From Planotetraspora kaengkrachanensis (GTDB lineage: Bacteria; Actinomycetota; Actinomycetes; Streptosporangiales; Streptosporangiaceae): a stretch of 64,000 nt of DNA. The DNA lies in assembly GCF_016862895.1 (NCBI RefSeq), contig NZ_BONV01000035.1, positions 95,294 to 159,293 of the forward strand, in the 5' to 3' direction. Below the pieces are notes generated by a model. That model searched no databases, was not told where the DNA came from, and saw only the letters and a program-made list of their open reading frames with translations. Made by a program: the position numbers and the translations under genes. Below are positions 28,954 through 37,316 of this stretch, one piece after another (position 1 is the stretch's first letter; each line of letters begins with the position of its first letter).

Positions 28954-29897
28954 CCAGTCCCATCGTCATCGGCAGCGAGCGGAGCGAGAACGGTCTGCCC
29001 GCCGCCATGGAGATCCTCGCCCGCGGCGGCTCCGCGCTGGACGCGGTCGAGGCCGGACTGCGGCGGTGCGAGGACAACCTGGACGACCACTACGTCGGCA
29101 CCGGAGGGCTGCCGAACGCCCAAGGGGTGGTGGAGCTCGACGCGTCCCTGATGGTCGGCTCGACCCGGGCCTTCGGCGGCGTCGGCGCGGTGAAGGGCTT
29201 CCCCAACCCGATCTCCATCGCCCGTGCCGTACTCGAACGGCTGCCGCAGCACAGCCTGCTCGTCGGCGCCGGGGCCGAGCTGTTCGCCGAGGAGAACGGG
29301 TTCACCCGGGCAGACCTGCTGACCGAGGAGTCCAGGAAGCTGTTCCTGTACGCGTTGCAGCCCTCGGACGAGTCCGTCGAAGGCGAGCGCACGGCCGCGC
29401 AGGCCGGTGACGACCTCTACCGCAGGACCGCGCTCGACCTGGTCAACCGGTTCGCCCCGCACGAAGGACCATGGGGGACCATCAACATCCTCGCCCTGGA
29501 CTCCTCCGGCGAACTGGTGGTGGGCGTGTCCACCAGCGGCTATCCCTGGAAATATCCGGGAAGGGTGGGGGACTCCGCCCTCCCGGGGGCTGGGAACTAC
29601 GCCGACCTCCGGTACGGCGGCGCCGCCTGCACCGGCCGAGGCGAGCTGAGCATGCGTGTCCTGGGCGCCCGCGGCATCGTCGCGGATCTGGCGCACGGCC
29701 TGGAGCCCACCGAGGCGTGCCTGGCCATGCTGGCCGAGGCGGCCGGCCTGCCGGACGAGTTCCGCGCCGAGTTGCGCTGCATCGCGCTGACGCCGGACGG
29801 CCGGCACGGCGCCGCGGCGGGGCAGGAGGGCTCGGTCTACGCGGTGATGACCGAGACCTCGACAGAGCCGGAGTTCCACCCGAGGAGCGTGCTTTGA
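28950..29897 (+). CDS. Glycosylasparaginase-like Ntn hydrolase (isoaspartyl-peptidase superfamily)
   Basis: A 315-residue N-terminal nucleophile hydrolase made as an inactive precursor. Thr177 (PWGTINIL) aligns with the autocleavage threonine; the conserved substrate segment PGRVGDSALPGAGNYAD and CTGRGELSMR follow. These features match N4-(beta-N-acetylglucosaminyl)-L-asparaginase more closely than classical isoaspartyl dipeptidases. Members hydrolyse amides on the side-chain carboxylate of an aspartyl group. Beside a methylaspartate lyase, an attractive role is releasing (methyl)aspartate from a beta-linked amide; that is inference. No signal peptide, so it acts after import. GTG start in a four-base overlap. 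Confidence 0.88.
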   Translation: MTSPIVIGSERSENGLPAAMEILARGGSALDAVEAGLRRCEDNLDDHYVGTGGLPNAQGVVELDASLMVGSTRAFGGVGAVKGFPNPISIARAVLERLPQHSLLVGAGAELFAEENGFTRADLLTEESRKLFLYALQPSDESVEGERTAAQAGDDLYRRTALDLVNRFAPHEGPWGTINILALDSSGELVVGVSTSGYPWKYPGRVGDSALPGAGNYADLRYGGAACTGRGELSMRVLGARGIVADLAHGLEPTEACLAMLAEAAGLPDEFRAELRCIALTPDGRHGAAAGQEGSVYAVMTETSTEPEFHPRSVL

Positions 29898-30718
29898 AGA
29901 TCTTCATCTCTTCCGACATGGAAGGGACCGCCGGAGTCGTCGACTGGGATCAGTGCGTCATCGGCGGATCGCAGTACCCCTACTACACCGGTCTGCTGAC
30001 CGGTGAGATCAACGCAGCGATCGAGGGCGCGTCGGAGGCCGGGGCCACCGAGTTCCTGGTGAACGACGCGCACTCGAAGATGGCCAACCTGAAACCGGAC
30101 GAGCTCGCCGGGCGCGCGAGTTATCTGTCCGGACGGTACAAGCCGATGTACATGATGCAGGGCCTCGACGAGAGCTTCGACGCCGTCTTCCTGGTGTCCT
30201 ACCACGGGTCGATGGGAAGCGAAGGCTCGGTCCTGTCGCACACCTACTTCCCCTCGGCGTTCGCCGAGGTGACCGTGAACGGGGTCGTCGCAGGTGAGGC
30301 CGGCATCAACGCGCTCGTCGCCCGCGCGTACGGCGTACCGATGGTGCTGGTGACCGGCGACGTCACGACGGCCGAGGAGACCGAGCGGTTCTGCCCGGGC
30401 ATCAAGACCGCGGTGGTCAAGAAGTCCATCACCCGCTTCTCCGCCGAGGCGCTGCACCCGGAGGCGGCGCGGGACCTCATCCGCGAGCGGGCACGGGCCG
30501 CCGTCGCCGACCTGCCGGGCGCGGCGCCGCCGTCCATCGACCTGCCCGTCACCCTCGGCATCTCCTTCCGCAGCAGCGACTACTGCGAGCTGGCCGCCAG
30601 GATCGCCGGGGTCGAACGGACCGGAGCCCTGTCGGCGGTCATCACCGGCGACGACCCGCTGCGGATCTACCAGAGCTTCATCACGGTCGTACTGCTGTGC
30701 CGGGGGCTGGTCGAATGA
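29894..30718 (+). CDS. M55-family D-aminopeptidase (DppA-like)
   Basis: A 274-residue zinc peptidase. Asp8 and Glu10 (SSDMEG), His60 (NDAHS) and His104 (SYHGS) occupy the positions known from Bacillus subtilis DppA; a Glu follows in VAGEAGIN. Around residue 115, where DppA has its proposed nucleophile Cys, the sequence reads VLSHTYF, with Ser at that position by ungapped counting. DppA frees D-amino acids from short peptides. The start is TTG 29894, in an overlap with the preceding stop. Its presence suggests that the imported peptide has D-residues. Confidence 0.88.
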   Translation: MKIFISSDMEGTAGVVDWDQCVIGGSQYPYYTGLLTGEINAAIEGASEAGATEFLVNDAHSKMANLKPDELAGRASYLSGRYKPMYMMQGLDESFDAVFLVSYHGSMGSEGSVLSHTYFPSAFAEVTVNGVVAGEAGINALVARAYGVPMVLVTGDVTTAEETERFCPGIKTAVVKKSITRFSAEALHPEAARDLIRERARAAVADLPGAAPPSIDLPVTLGISFRSSDYCELAARIAGVERTGALSAVITGDDPLRIYQSFITVVLLCRGLVE

Positions 30719-31971
30719 GGATCGCGAAAGTTCTCACGCGACCGATCCGCACCGGATTCTTCGCCGACGATCAGGCGGCCATCAGAGCCGGCGCCGAGCA
30801 CGACGGCTTCGCCTACCGGGGAGACCCGATCACCCCGGGGTTCTCCGCGATCCGGCAGGCCGGCGAGGCGCTGTCGGTGCTCCTGCTGCTGGAGGACGGC
30901 TCGGTGGCACACGGCGACTGCGCCGCGGTGCAGTACAGCGGCGCCGGTGGCCGCGACCCGCTGTTCGATGCGGCGGCCGCCCGCCGGGACGTCGAGGAGC
31001 ACCTCGTCCCCCTGCTCGTGGGCGCGGAGCTCGACTCGTTCCGCGAGCTGGCCGGGCGCGTCGACACCCTGCGTACGGCTACTGGACCGCTCCACACGGC
31101 CGTCAGGTACGGCGTGACGCAGGCGGTGCTCGACGCGGTCGCGCAGAGCCGCAGGCTGACCATGGCCGAGGTCGTGCGCGACGAATACGCGACGGGCGTG
31201 GAACTCCGGCCGGTGCCGATGTTCGCCCAGACCGGCGACGACCGATACGCCAACGCGGAGAAGATGATCCTCAAACAGGTGGACGTCCTTCCGCACGCTC
31301 TGATCAACAACGTCGACACCAAGCTGGGCCGCCAGGGGGAACTCCTGGAGGACTACCTGCGGTGGCTGGTGTCCAGAATCGGGGAGTTGCGTCCCGACGG
31401 CGCGTACACGCCCCGGCTGCACTTCGACACCTACGGCACCGTGGGCCTGGCCTTCGACGGGGACGTCGAGGCGGTCGCCGCCTATCTGGCCCGGCTCGGG
31501 GACGTCGCCGCGCCGTACGAGCTCGTGGTCGAGCACCCCATCGACGCCGGCGGCAGGGACGAGCAGATCGAGACGTATGTCCTCCTGCGGGCCGCCCTGC
31601 GCCGGAGGGGCGCACAGGTGAAGGTCGCGGTCGACGAGTGGTGCAACACCCTCGAGGACATCGAGATGTTCGTCGACAAGGAGGCCGCCGACGTGATCCA
31701 CGTCAAGACGCCGGACCTCGGCGGCATCAACAACACCATCGAGGCGCTGCTGCTGGTCCGTGATCGCGGACTCGTCGCGTACTGCGGCGGGACCTGCAAC
31801 GAGACGGACCGGTCGGCGCAGGTCAGCGCCAACGTCGCCATGGCCTGCGCCGCGGGACAGGTGCTGGCCAAACCCGGCATGGGAGTGGATGAGGGACTCA
31901 TGATCGTGGGAAACGAGATGGCGCGGGTCGCGGCGCTCGCGACGGCGCGCGGAGAGGGGGTTCTGCCGTGA
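30715..31971 (+). CDS. Methylaspartate ammonia-lyase
   Basis: A 418-residue enolase-superfamily enzyme that removes ammonia from 3-methylaspartate to give mesaconate (EC 4.3.1.2). Without gaps, residue numbers coincide with the well-studied Clostridium tetanomorphum enzyme: His194 (VLPHALINN), Asp238, Glu273 and Asp307 for magnesium, the base Lys331 (HVKTPDLGG), and Cys361 (GGTCNET). AHGDCAAVQYSGAGGRDPLF and LAKPGMGVDEG are also diagnostic. The enzyme is best known from glutamate fermentation after glutamate mutase, but no mutase subunit is encoded here. It sits between peptidases and mesaconate-type CoA enzymes in one overlapping operon, so its substrate may be imported instead. Confidence 0.96.
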   Translation: MRIAKVLTRPIRTGFFADDQAAIRAGAEHDGFAYRGDPITPGFSAIRQAGEALSVLLLLEDGSVAHGDCAAVQYSGAGGRDPLFDAAAARRDVEEHLVPLLVGAELDSFRELAGRVDTLRTATGPLHTAVRYGVTQAVLDAVAQSRRLTMAEVVRDEYATGVELRPVPMFAQTGDDRYANAEKMILKQVDVLPHALINNVDTKLGRQGELLEDYLRWLVSRIGELRPDGAYTPRLHFDTYGTVGLAFDGDVEAVAAYLARLGDVAAPYELVVEHPIDAGGRDEQIETYVLLRAALRRRGAQVKVAVDEWCNTLEDIEMFVDKEAADVIHVKTPDLGGINNTIEALLLVRDRGLVAYCGGTCNETDRSAQVSANVAMACAAGQVLAKPGMGVDEGLMIVGNEMARVAALATARGEGVLP

Positions 31972-33167
31972 TGCCGCTGGCGGATGTCCGCATCATCGCG
32001 ATCGAGCAATACGGGGCGGGGCCGTTCGGCAGCGTGCACCTGGCGGACCTGGGGGCCGAGGTCATCAAGATCGAGGACCCCTCGACCGGTGGAGACATCG
32101 GCCGGTACGTCGTCCCCGAGCAGCACGGTGAGGACAGCCTGTTCTTCGAGACGTTCAACCGCAACAAACGCAGCCTCAGCCTCGACATCTCCACGCCGGA
32201 GGGTCGCGCCGTCTTCGAGGACCTGGTGAAGGTCAGCGACGTGGTGCACTCCAACCTGCGCGGTGACGTCCCCGCCAAGCTGCGCATCCGTTACGACGAC
32301 CTGAAGCATCTCAACCCCGCCATCGTCTGCAGCTCGCTCAGCGGCTTCGGTATGACGGGGCCGCGAAGCGCGGAGCCCGGCTACGACTACGTGCTTCAGG
32401 GCATGGCCGGCTGGATGGACATCACCGGTGAGCCCGGGGGACCGCCGACCAAGTCCGGCCTTTCCCTGGTCGACTATTCGGGTGGTCTGGTGGCGGCGGC
32501 GTCGATTCTGGCCGCACTACACGCGGCACGTCGCGACGGGATCGGCGCCGACTGCGACGTCAGCCTCTTCGACACGGCCATCTCGATGCTGACATATCCG
32601 GCCGCATGGCAGCTCAACGGTGATTTCGAACCCAGGCGGACGCACCACTCGGCCCATCCGTCCCTGGTTCCCTTCCAGGCGTTCCCCACCGGAGACGGCT
32701 GGCTGGTCGTCGCCTGTCCCAAGGAGAAGTTCTTCCGCAGGCTCGCCGAGGTCGTCGGTCATCCCGAGTGGCCGGACGACCCCCGGTACCGGGACTTCGC
32801 CGCCCGGAGGGAGAACTCCGAGACGTTGCTCGCGGAACTCGAGACCGTGTTCGCCACGAACACGAGCGAGCACTGGCTGGGGCTCCTCCGGGAAGCGGGA
32901 GTGCCGTGCGGGCCGGTGAACTCCGTGGCACAGGCCCTGCGCGATCCGCACACGGTCGCCCGCGGCATGGTGGTCGAGACCGAGCACCCCTATTTCGGGA
33001 CCGTGCGGCAGGTGGCGAGCCCGCTGAGAGTGGGTTCCGGAGAAGGCCGCCATCGCCGAGCTCCTCGGCGCGACGAGGACGCCGACCACGTCTTCACCAA
33101 GGTGCTCGGTTACGACGCCGGCCGTATCGCGCGGCTGCGCGGGGCGCCGTCGGAGGAGGAGAGCTGA
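31968..33167 (+). CDS. CaiB/BaiF (family III) CoA-transferase, probably for mesaconate
   Basis: A 399-residue class III CoA-transferase. The catalytic aspartate is Asp140 in PGYDYVLQG; other marks are LADLGAEVIKIEDP, NRNKRSLSLD and the DPHTVARGM segment. These enzymes move CoA from a donor thioester to a carboxylic acid. Directly after methylaspartate ammonia-lyase (GTGA overlap), mesaconate is the obvious acceptor and succinyl-CoA a likely donor; neither is proven by sequence. The C-terminal stretch RHRRAPRRDEDADHVF is more basic than in relatives. Confidence 0.9.
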   Translation: MMPLADVRIIAIEQYGAGPFGSVHLADLGAEVIKIEDPSTGGDIGRYVVPEQHGEDSLFFETFNRNKRSLSLDISTPEGRAVFEDLVKVSDVVHSNLRGDVPAKLRIRYDDLKHLNPAIVCSSLSGFGMTGPRSAEPGYDYVLQGMAGWMDITGEPGGPPTKSGLSLVDYSGGLVAAASILAALHAARRDGIGADCDVSLFDTAISMLTYPAAWQLNGDFEPRRTHHSAHPSLVPFQAFPTGDGWLVVACPKEKFFRRLAEVVGHPEWPDDPRYRDFAARRENSETLLAELETVFATNTSEHWLGLLREAGVPCGPVNSVAQALRDPHTVARGMVVETEHPYFGTVRQVASPLRVGSGEGRHRRAPRRDEDADHVFTKVLGYDAGRIARLRGAPSEEES

Positions 33168-33168
33168 C

Positions 33169-33666
33169 ATGACCCTCCGCGAGGGATGGCAGGGCCGCTA
33201 CTTCGAGGATTTCGAGGTGGGTGACGTGTACCGGCATGGGCTTGGGCGCACCGTCACACAGGCGGACAACGTCTGGTTCACCCTGCTCACCCAGAACACC
33301 GCCCGCCTGCACTTCGATGCGCACTACGCCGCGCAGACGGAGTTCGGCCGGCCACTGGTCAACTCCGCCTTCACGATCGCGCTCGTGACCGGGCAGTCGG
33401 TCAACGACGTGTCCTACAACGTGATGGCCAACCTGGGCTGGGACGAGGTTCGACTGCCGAACCCGCTGTTCGAGGGGGACACGGTCTACTCCTCGTCGGA
33501 GGTGCTGGCGGTGCGGGAGTCGCGATCCAGGCCGGAGGTCGGGATCGTCACCGTGCGGACCACCGGCACCGACCAGCACGGGACCGTCGTCATCACCTTC
33601 AACCGGACGGTGATGGTGTACCGGCGAGGCTTCGGGCCCGCGCACGGGCCGAAGCCCGGCGGATGA
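33169..33666 (+). CDS. Single-domain MaoC-family hydratase
   Basis: A 165-residue hot-dog-fold protein. The hydratase loop reads TQNTARLHFDAHYA: the catalytic His is present, but the usual Asp five residues before it is Asn by my alignment. LVNSAFTIALVTGQSV and LGWDEVRLPNPLFEGDT are typical of hydratases acting on branched enoyl-CoA. Known mesaconyl-CoA hydratases are about twice as long, with two hot-dog domains; this one would need to dimerise. In context it should hydrate mesaconyl-CoA to beta-methylmalyl-CoA or citramalyl-CoA. Last gene of the first rightward operon, one base after the transferase. Confidence 0.88.
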   Translation: MTLREGWQGRYFEDFEVGDVYRHGLGRTVTQADNVWFTLLTQNTARLHFDAHYAAQTEFGRPLVNSAFTIALVTGQSVNDVSYNVMANLGWDEVRLPNPLFEGDTVYSSSEVLAVRESRSRPEVGIVTVRTTGTDQHGTVVITFNRTVMVYRRGFGPAHGPKPGG

Positions 33667-33678
33667 CCGCCGGTGTGT

Positions 33679-33696
33679 CCGGCCCCGTCAGGCCGG
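33679..33696. terminator. Hairpin between convergent genes
   Basis: CCGGCC-CCGTCA-GGCCGG spans the end of the MaoC gene and the last codons of the Lrp gene and could terminate transcription from both sides. Confidence 0.45.
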
Positions 33697-34257
33697 GCCG
33701 TCGGCCGGCTTCGACAACAACTCTCCGACCAGGTCCTTCGGCCCGATCTCCACGAGGCTCAGCGACGTCTCGGTGCGTTGCACGCCTTCGATCTGCCAGA
33801 TGCGCTCCATGAGGAGGTGCCGCAGATGCAGGTGGTCGCGCACCCGGAGCGTGGCGAGCAGGTCGATGGCGCCGGTGACGATGTCGAGCCTTTCGAGCTC
33901 CGGTATGAGCGCGAGCTTCTCGACGAGTTCCTTCTGCTGGTAGCCCTGTACCGCCGTGATGGTCAGGTAGACCGTCATCGGGAAGCCGGCGGCGCTCCAG
34001 TCGAGACGCACGCCGTAGCCGCGGATGACGCCCAGGCGCTCCAGTCGCGCGATGCGCTCCTTCACCGAGGGGGCGGACATGCCCAGCTCGCGGGCCAGCG
34101 CACGTTGCGAGCGCCTGGAGTCCTCGCTGAGCAGCACGAGTATCTGCCGGTCCACTTCGTCGAGCGGTACGGGCGGTGACTGGGGCGGCACGTCGGTCAG
34201 GTCGCGCAACGGAGATTTCGAGGCGTTGGGCGCGGTGGCACGGCGGCGAGAGGACAT
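33688..34257 (-). CDS. Lrp/AsnC-family transcriptional regulator
   Basis: A 189-residue regulator: basic N-terminal extension, helix-turn-helix at about residues 40-85 (VDRQILVLLSEDSRRSQRALARELGMSAPSVKERIARLERLGVI), then the RAM ligand domain. Lrp-type proteins sense amino acids and form octamers. Lying between the two rightward blocks of the catabolic region, it probably controls both in response to an amino acid, perhaps methylaspartate or aspartate. ATG 34257 was chosen; the frame continues upstream without coding character. Confidence 0.9.
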   Translation of the reverse strand: MSSRRRATAPNASKSPLRDLTDVPPQSPPVPLDEVDRQILVLLSEDSRRSQRALARELGMSAPSVKERIARLERLGVIRGYGVRLDWSAAGFPMTVYLTITAVQGYQQKELVEKLALIPELERLDIVTGAIDLLATLRVRDHLHLRHLLMERIWQIEGVQRTETSLSLVEIGPKDLVGELLSKPADGPA

Positions 34258-34458
34258 GGCGGGAAGGCTACCCGGCTGGACGTGCGGAGAGCGCAAATCC
34301 TGCGAACTACCCGGTATGAGGGTGAACACACCGGCATTCCCGTGACGGCGGTGGTCGTTCGGGCGTGCGCAGCCCAGATGATCAGATAAGCATTTGAGGG
34401 GTGATTGGTGATGAAGGTGGGGCGAATGGTTAGTATGGGACCCAGATCCCCTTACAGA

Positions 34459-34468
34459 TGACTAGTCA
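34459..34468. promoter_or_regulatory. Palindrome TGACTAGTCA before the creatininase gene
   Basis: A perfect 10-bp palindrome 22 bases after a TAGTAT -10-like hexamer (34431-34436). Candidate regulator site for the second rightward operon. CCGGT and ACCGG 14 bases apart near 34313-34336 could belong to the Lrp promoter. Confidence 0.35.
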
Positions 34469-34547
34469 GGAGATCGACTCGGCTTTCACTTCGCAAGCCG
34501 GATGTGCGGGCGTTTCACGGGACGACCAGAACGGAGCGTGAGGACCG

Positions 34548-35258
34548 GTGCGGGTCTTCGACAGCAACTGGATGCAGATCGCCGACTACCTCCGGCGCGA
34601 CGACCGCATCGTGCTACCCGTCGGCTCGACCGAGCAGCACGGGTACCTGTCGCTCGGGACGGACGCGCTGCTGGCCGAACGGGTGTCGGTGGAGGCGGCC
34701 GAGCCGCTCGGTGTGCCGGTCCTGCCGGTCCTGCCGTTCGGCATGGCGCCGTACTTCACCGAGTACCCGGGCACCATGAGCCTGCGCATCTCCACCTACA
34801 TCGAGGTGGTTCGCGACCTGCTCGACTGCCTCGCCTCCCAGGGTTTCCGGCGGATCGCGGTGGTCAACGGCCACGGAGGCAACGCACCCGTGGCCGGACT
34901 CATCCGCGAATGGATCTCCCAGCCCCGGGCCGACCGGGTGCAGGTCGTGTTCCACAGCTGGTACAACGCGCCGCGGACGGCCGAGGCCGCGAGCCGCTTC
35001 GACGACGACCAGTTCCACGGCTCCTGGCTGGAGAACTTCCCCTGGACCAGGGTCGCCGGAGTCGAGATCCCCGACGGCGCCGCCCCCGTGCTGCCCAGGG
35101 CGCTGGTGGAGAACCTGACGGCGCGGGAGATGAAGGAACTCGCCCCCGACGGCAGTCTGGGCGGGGCCTACCAGCGCGGTGACGACGACATGCGGGCCGT
35201 GTGGGATGCCGGCGTGGCCGAGGTCCGCGAACTGCTCGAGAAGGGATGGATCAAGTGA
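34548..35258 (+). CDS. Creatininase-family amidohydrolase
   Basis: A 236-residue metal hydrolase. The metal motif STEQHGYLSLGTDALLAE supplies Glu, His and Asp; NGHGGN is the second hallmark. The family opens cyclic amides (creatinine) or deformylates and hydrolyses other small amides. The GTG start has GAGGA close upstream. First gene of the second block; overlaps the SDR by four bases. In a peptide-degrading locus it may open a lactam or imide such as an aspartimide; that is inference. Confidence 0.9.
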   Translation: MRVFDSNWMQIADYLRRDDRIVLPVGSTEQHGYLSLGTDALLAERVSVEAAEPLGVPVLPVLPFGMAPYFTEYPGTMSLRISTYIEVVRDLLDCLASQGFRRIAVVNGHGGNAPVAGLIREWISQPRADRVQVVFHSWYNAPRTAEAASRFDDDQFHGSWLENFPWTRVAGVEIPDGAAPVLPRALVENLTAREMKELAPDGSLGGAYQRGDDDMRAVWDAGVAEVRELLEKGWIK

Positions 35259-35953
35259 GCGAGGAAAAGGACAGGGTCGCCGTCGTCACCGGAACGGCCC
35301 ACGGGATCGGGTCGGCCATCGCCGCCGCCCTGGAGGCCGAAGGCGTGCGGGTGCACGGTGTCGACAAGGACATCGCGGACCTCACCGACTCGTCCGCGGT
35401 CAACGCCTTCTTCGCCGAGATCGGCGACGTCGACATCCTGGTGAACAACGCCGGCGGGGTCGTCGGCCAGGTGCACCACCCGATCGAAGAGATCACCGAT
35501 GACGCCTGGGCCGCCGTCGTCGCAGCCAACCTGACCAGCACCTTCCTGTGCACCCGGGCGGTCGCGCCGGGCATGAAACGGCGCGGCTGGGGCCGCATCG
35601 TCAACATCTCCTCCGGCGCGGGCCGCAGCGTCAGCCTCACCGGCATCCAGGCCTACGCCAGCTCCAAGGCCGGGCAGATCGGCTTCACCCGCCAGATGGC
35701 CCACGAGCTCGGCCCGTTCGGCATCACGGTGAACTGCGTCGCGCCGGGGTTCGTCCTGTCCAACCCCACGACGATCAAGCAGTGGGAGAGCTACGGCGAG
35801 CAGGGCCAGGCCGCGCTCGTCGAGGGCATCGCCGTACGCAAGCTCGGCAGGCCAGAGGACATCGCCCACGGCGTGCGGTTCTTCGTGTCCGAGGAATCGT
35901 CCTGGATAACCGGTCAGACAATCTCGATTGATGGTGGACATGCTCTCTTTTGA
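35255..35953 (+). CDS. Short-chain dehydrogenase/reductase
   Basis: A 232-residue classical SDR: TGTAHGIGSAIA (cofactor), NNAGG, catalytic Ser in NISSGAG, Tyr and Lys in YASSKAG, and the C-terminal WITGQTISIDGG. Asp in VHGVDKD after beta-strand 2 suggests NAD(H). It oxidises or reduces a hydroxyl or carbonyl compound of the pathway. Starts in a GTGA overlap with the creatininase gene. Confidence 0.92.
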   Translation: MSEEKDRVAVVTGTAHGIGSAIAAALEAEGVRVHGVDKDIADLTDSSAVNAFFAEIGDVDILVNNAGGVVGQVHHPIEEITDDAWAAVVAANLTSTFLCTRAVAPGMKRRGWGRIVNISSGAGRSVSLTGIQAYASSKAGQIGFTRQMAHELGPFGITVNCVAPGFVLSNPTTIKQWESYGEQGQAALVEGIAVRKLGRPEDIAHGVRFFVSEESSWITGQTISIDGGHALF

Positions 35954-37316
35954 TGCGACCGACGCCGAGTACGTCGACGAACTGGCCGCCTACGTCGCGG
36001 TCCCGAGCGTGAGCCGGGACGCCACTCACGAAACCATGCGTGCCGCGGCCGAATGGCTCGCCGCGCAGTTGTCGTTCGCCGGCGGGCGCGTCGTCGAGAC
36101 CCAGGGTCACCCCGCGGTGCGGGCCGACTGGCTGGGGGCACCGGATGCTCCGACCATCCTCGTGTACGGCCACTACGACGTGCAGCCGACGGGCGACCTC
36201 GCCGAGTGGCGGACCCCGCCGTTCGAGCTCGTCACCGACGGCGACGTGATCCGCGGGCGCGGTGTCACCGACGACAAGGGCCCGGTGTTCATCGTGCTCA
36301 AGGTGGCGCAGGCGTTCATCGAGCAGGAGGGCGCGCTGCCGCTGAACATCAAGTTCCTCTTCGAGGGCGAGGAGGAGATCGGCAGCCCCCACCTGCCGGA
36401 GTACGTGCGCGCGCATGCCGACGAGCTCGCGGCCGATCTGGTGATCTCCGCGGACGGAGCCATGTGGCGTCCCAGTGAGCCCTCACTGTCGATCGCGTCC
36501 AAAGGCCTGGTGACCCTGGACGTCGAGGTCACCGGGGCCGACGCCGACCTGCACTCCGGCCGGTTCGGCGGCACCGTCGCCAACCCCGTCCACGCACTGG
36601 CGGAAATCCTGGCCGGCCTGCACGCCGCCGACGGCCGGGTCGCGGTCGACGGCTTCTACGACGGCATCCCCGAACTGACCGACGAGCGCCGCGCCGCCAT
36701 CGCGGCGGTGCCCTTCGACGAGGACGGCTACCGGAACAGCCTCGGCCTGGACGAGGTCTTCGGCGAAGCGGGCTACAGCACCCTGGAACGGCTGTGGGAA
36801 CGTCCGACACTGGAGATCAACGGCGTCAGGGCCGGAGGCAAGTACACGGTCATCCCGCACATCGCGACCGGGCACATCTCCTGCCGTCTCGTCCCCGGCC
36901 AGCGACCGGAACGGGTGCTCCAGGCGATCACCGACCACGTGCTCGCCCAGAAGGTCCCCGGCGTCCGCGTCACCGTCCGGCCCGAGGAGGCCGGGGTCCC
37001 CGCGTACACGATCCCCGAGGACCATCCCGCGATCCGCGCCGCCACCGAGGCGCTCGCGCACGTCTACCCCGGCCAGGACGTGCTGCTGGCCGTCATCGCG
37101 GGGACGCTGCCCGCCACCGCGCTGTTCGAGGAGGCGCTCGGCGCGAAGACGCTGTTCTTCTCCTTCTCCACGGCGGACGAGAACCTGCACGCGCCGAACG
37201 AGTTCATGCGGATCTCCCGGCTGCGTGAGGGCATGCGCGCCTGGGAGCACCTGTGGCGCCTGCTCGCCGACGGCCCGCACCGGCTGGCTCCCGTCATCCG
37301 GAACGGATCGGCCTGA
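35940..37316 (+). CDS. M20-family dipeptidase
   Basis: A 458-residue di-zinc peptidase of the carnosinase/DapE type. Zinc and catalytic residues lie in VYGHYDVQP, GRGVTDDKGP, FEGEEEIGS and the late HAPNEFM; the lid domain includes LHSGRFGG. Substrates are dipeptides or N-acyl amino acids. The start is uncertain: ATG 35940, GTG 35934 and ATG 35931 are in frame and all lie within the end of the SDR gene. The stop overlaps the M19 start (TGATG). Confidence 0.92.
   Translation: MLSFDATDAEYVDELAAYVAVPSVSRDATHETMRAAAEWLAAQLSFAGGRVVETQGHPAVRADWLGAPDAPTILVYGHYDVQPTGDLAEWRTPPFELVTDGDVIRGRGVTDDKGPVFIVLKVAQAFIEQEGALPLNIKFLFEGEEEIGSPHLPEYVRAHADELAADLVISADGAMWRPSEPSLSIASKGLVTLDVEVTGADADLHSGRFGGTVANPVHALAEILAGLHAADGRVAVDGFYDGIPELTDERRAAIAAVPFDEDGYRNSLGLDEVFGEAGYSTLERLWERPTLEINGVRAGGKYTVIPHIATGHISCRLVPGQRPERVLQAITDHVLAQKVPGVRVTVRPEEAGVPAYTIPEDHPAIRAATEALAHVYPGQDVLLAVIAGTLPATALFEEALGAKTLFFSFSTADENLHAPNEFMRISRLREGMRAWEHLWRLLADGPHRLAPVIRNGSA

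Noticed and set aside
28950..29897. Assigning the Ntn hydrolase as a plain L-asparaginase
   Set aside because: The PGRVGDS-PGAG segment and the TINIL cleavage context match glycosylasparaginase-type enzymes better; the exact substrate is left open.
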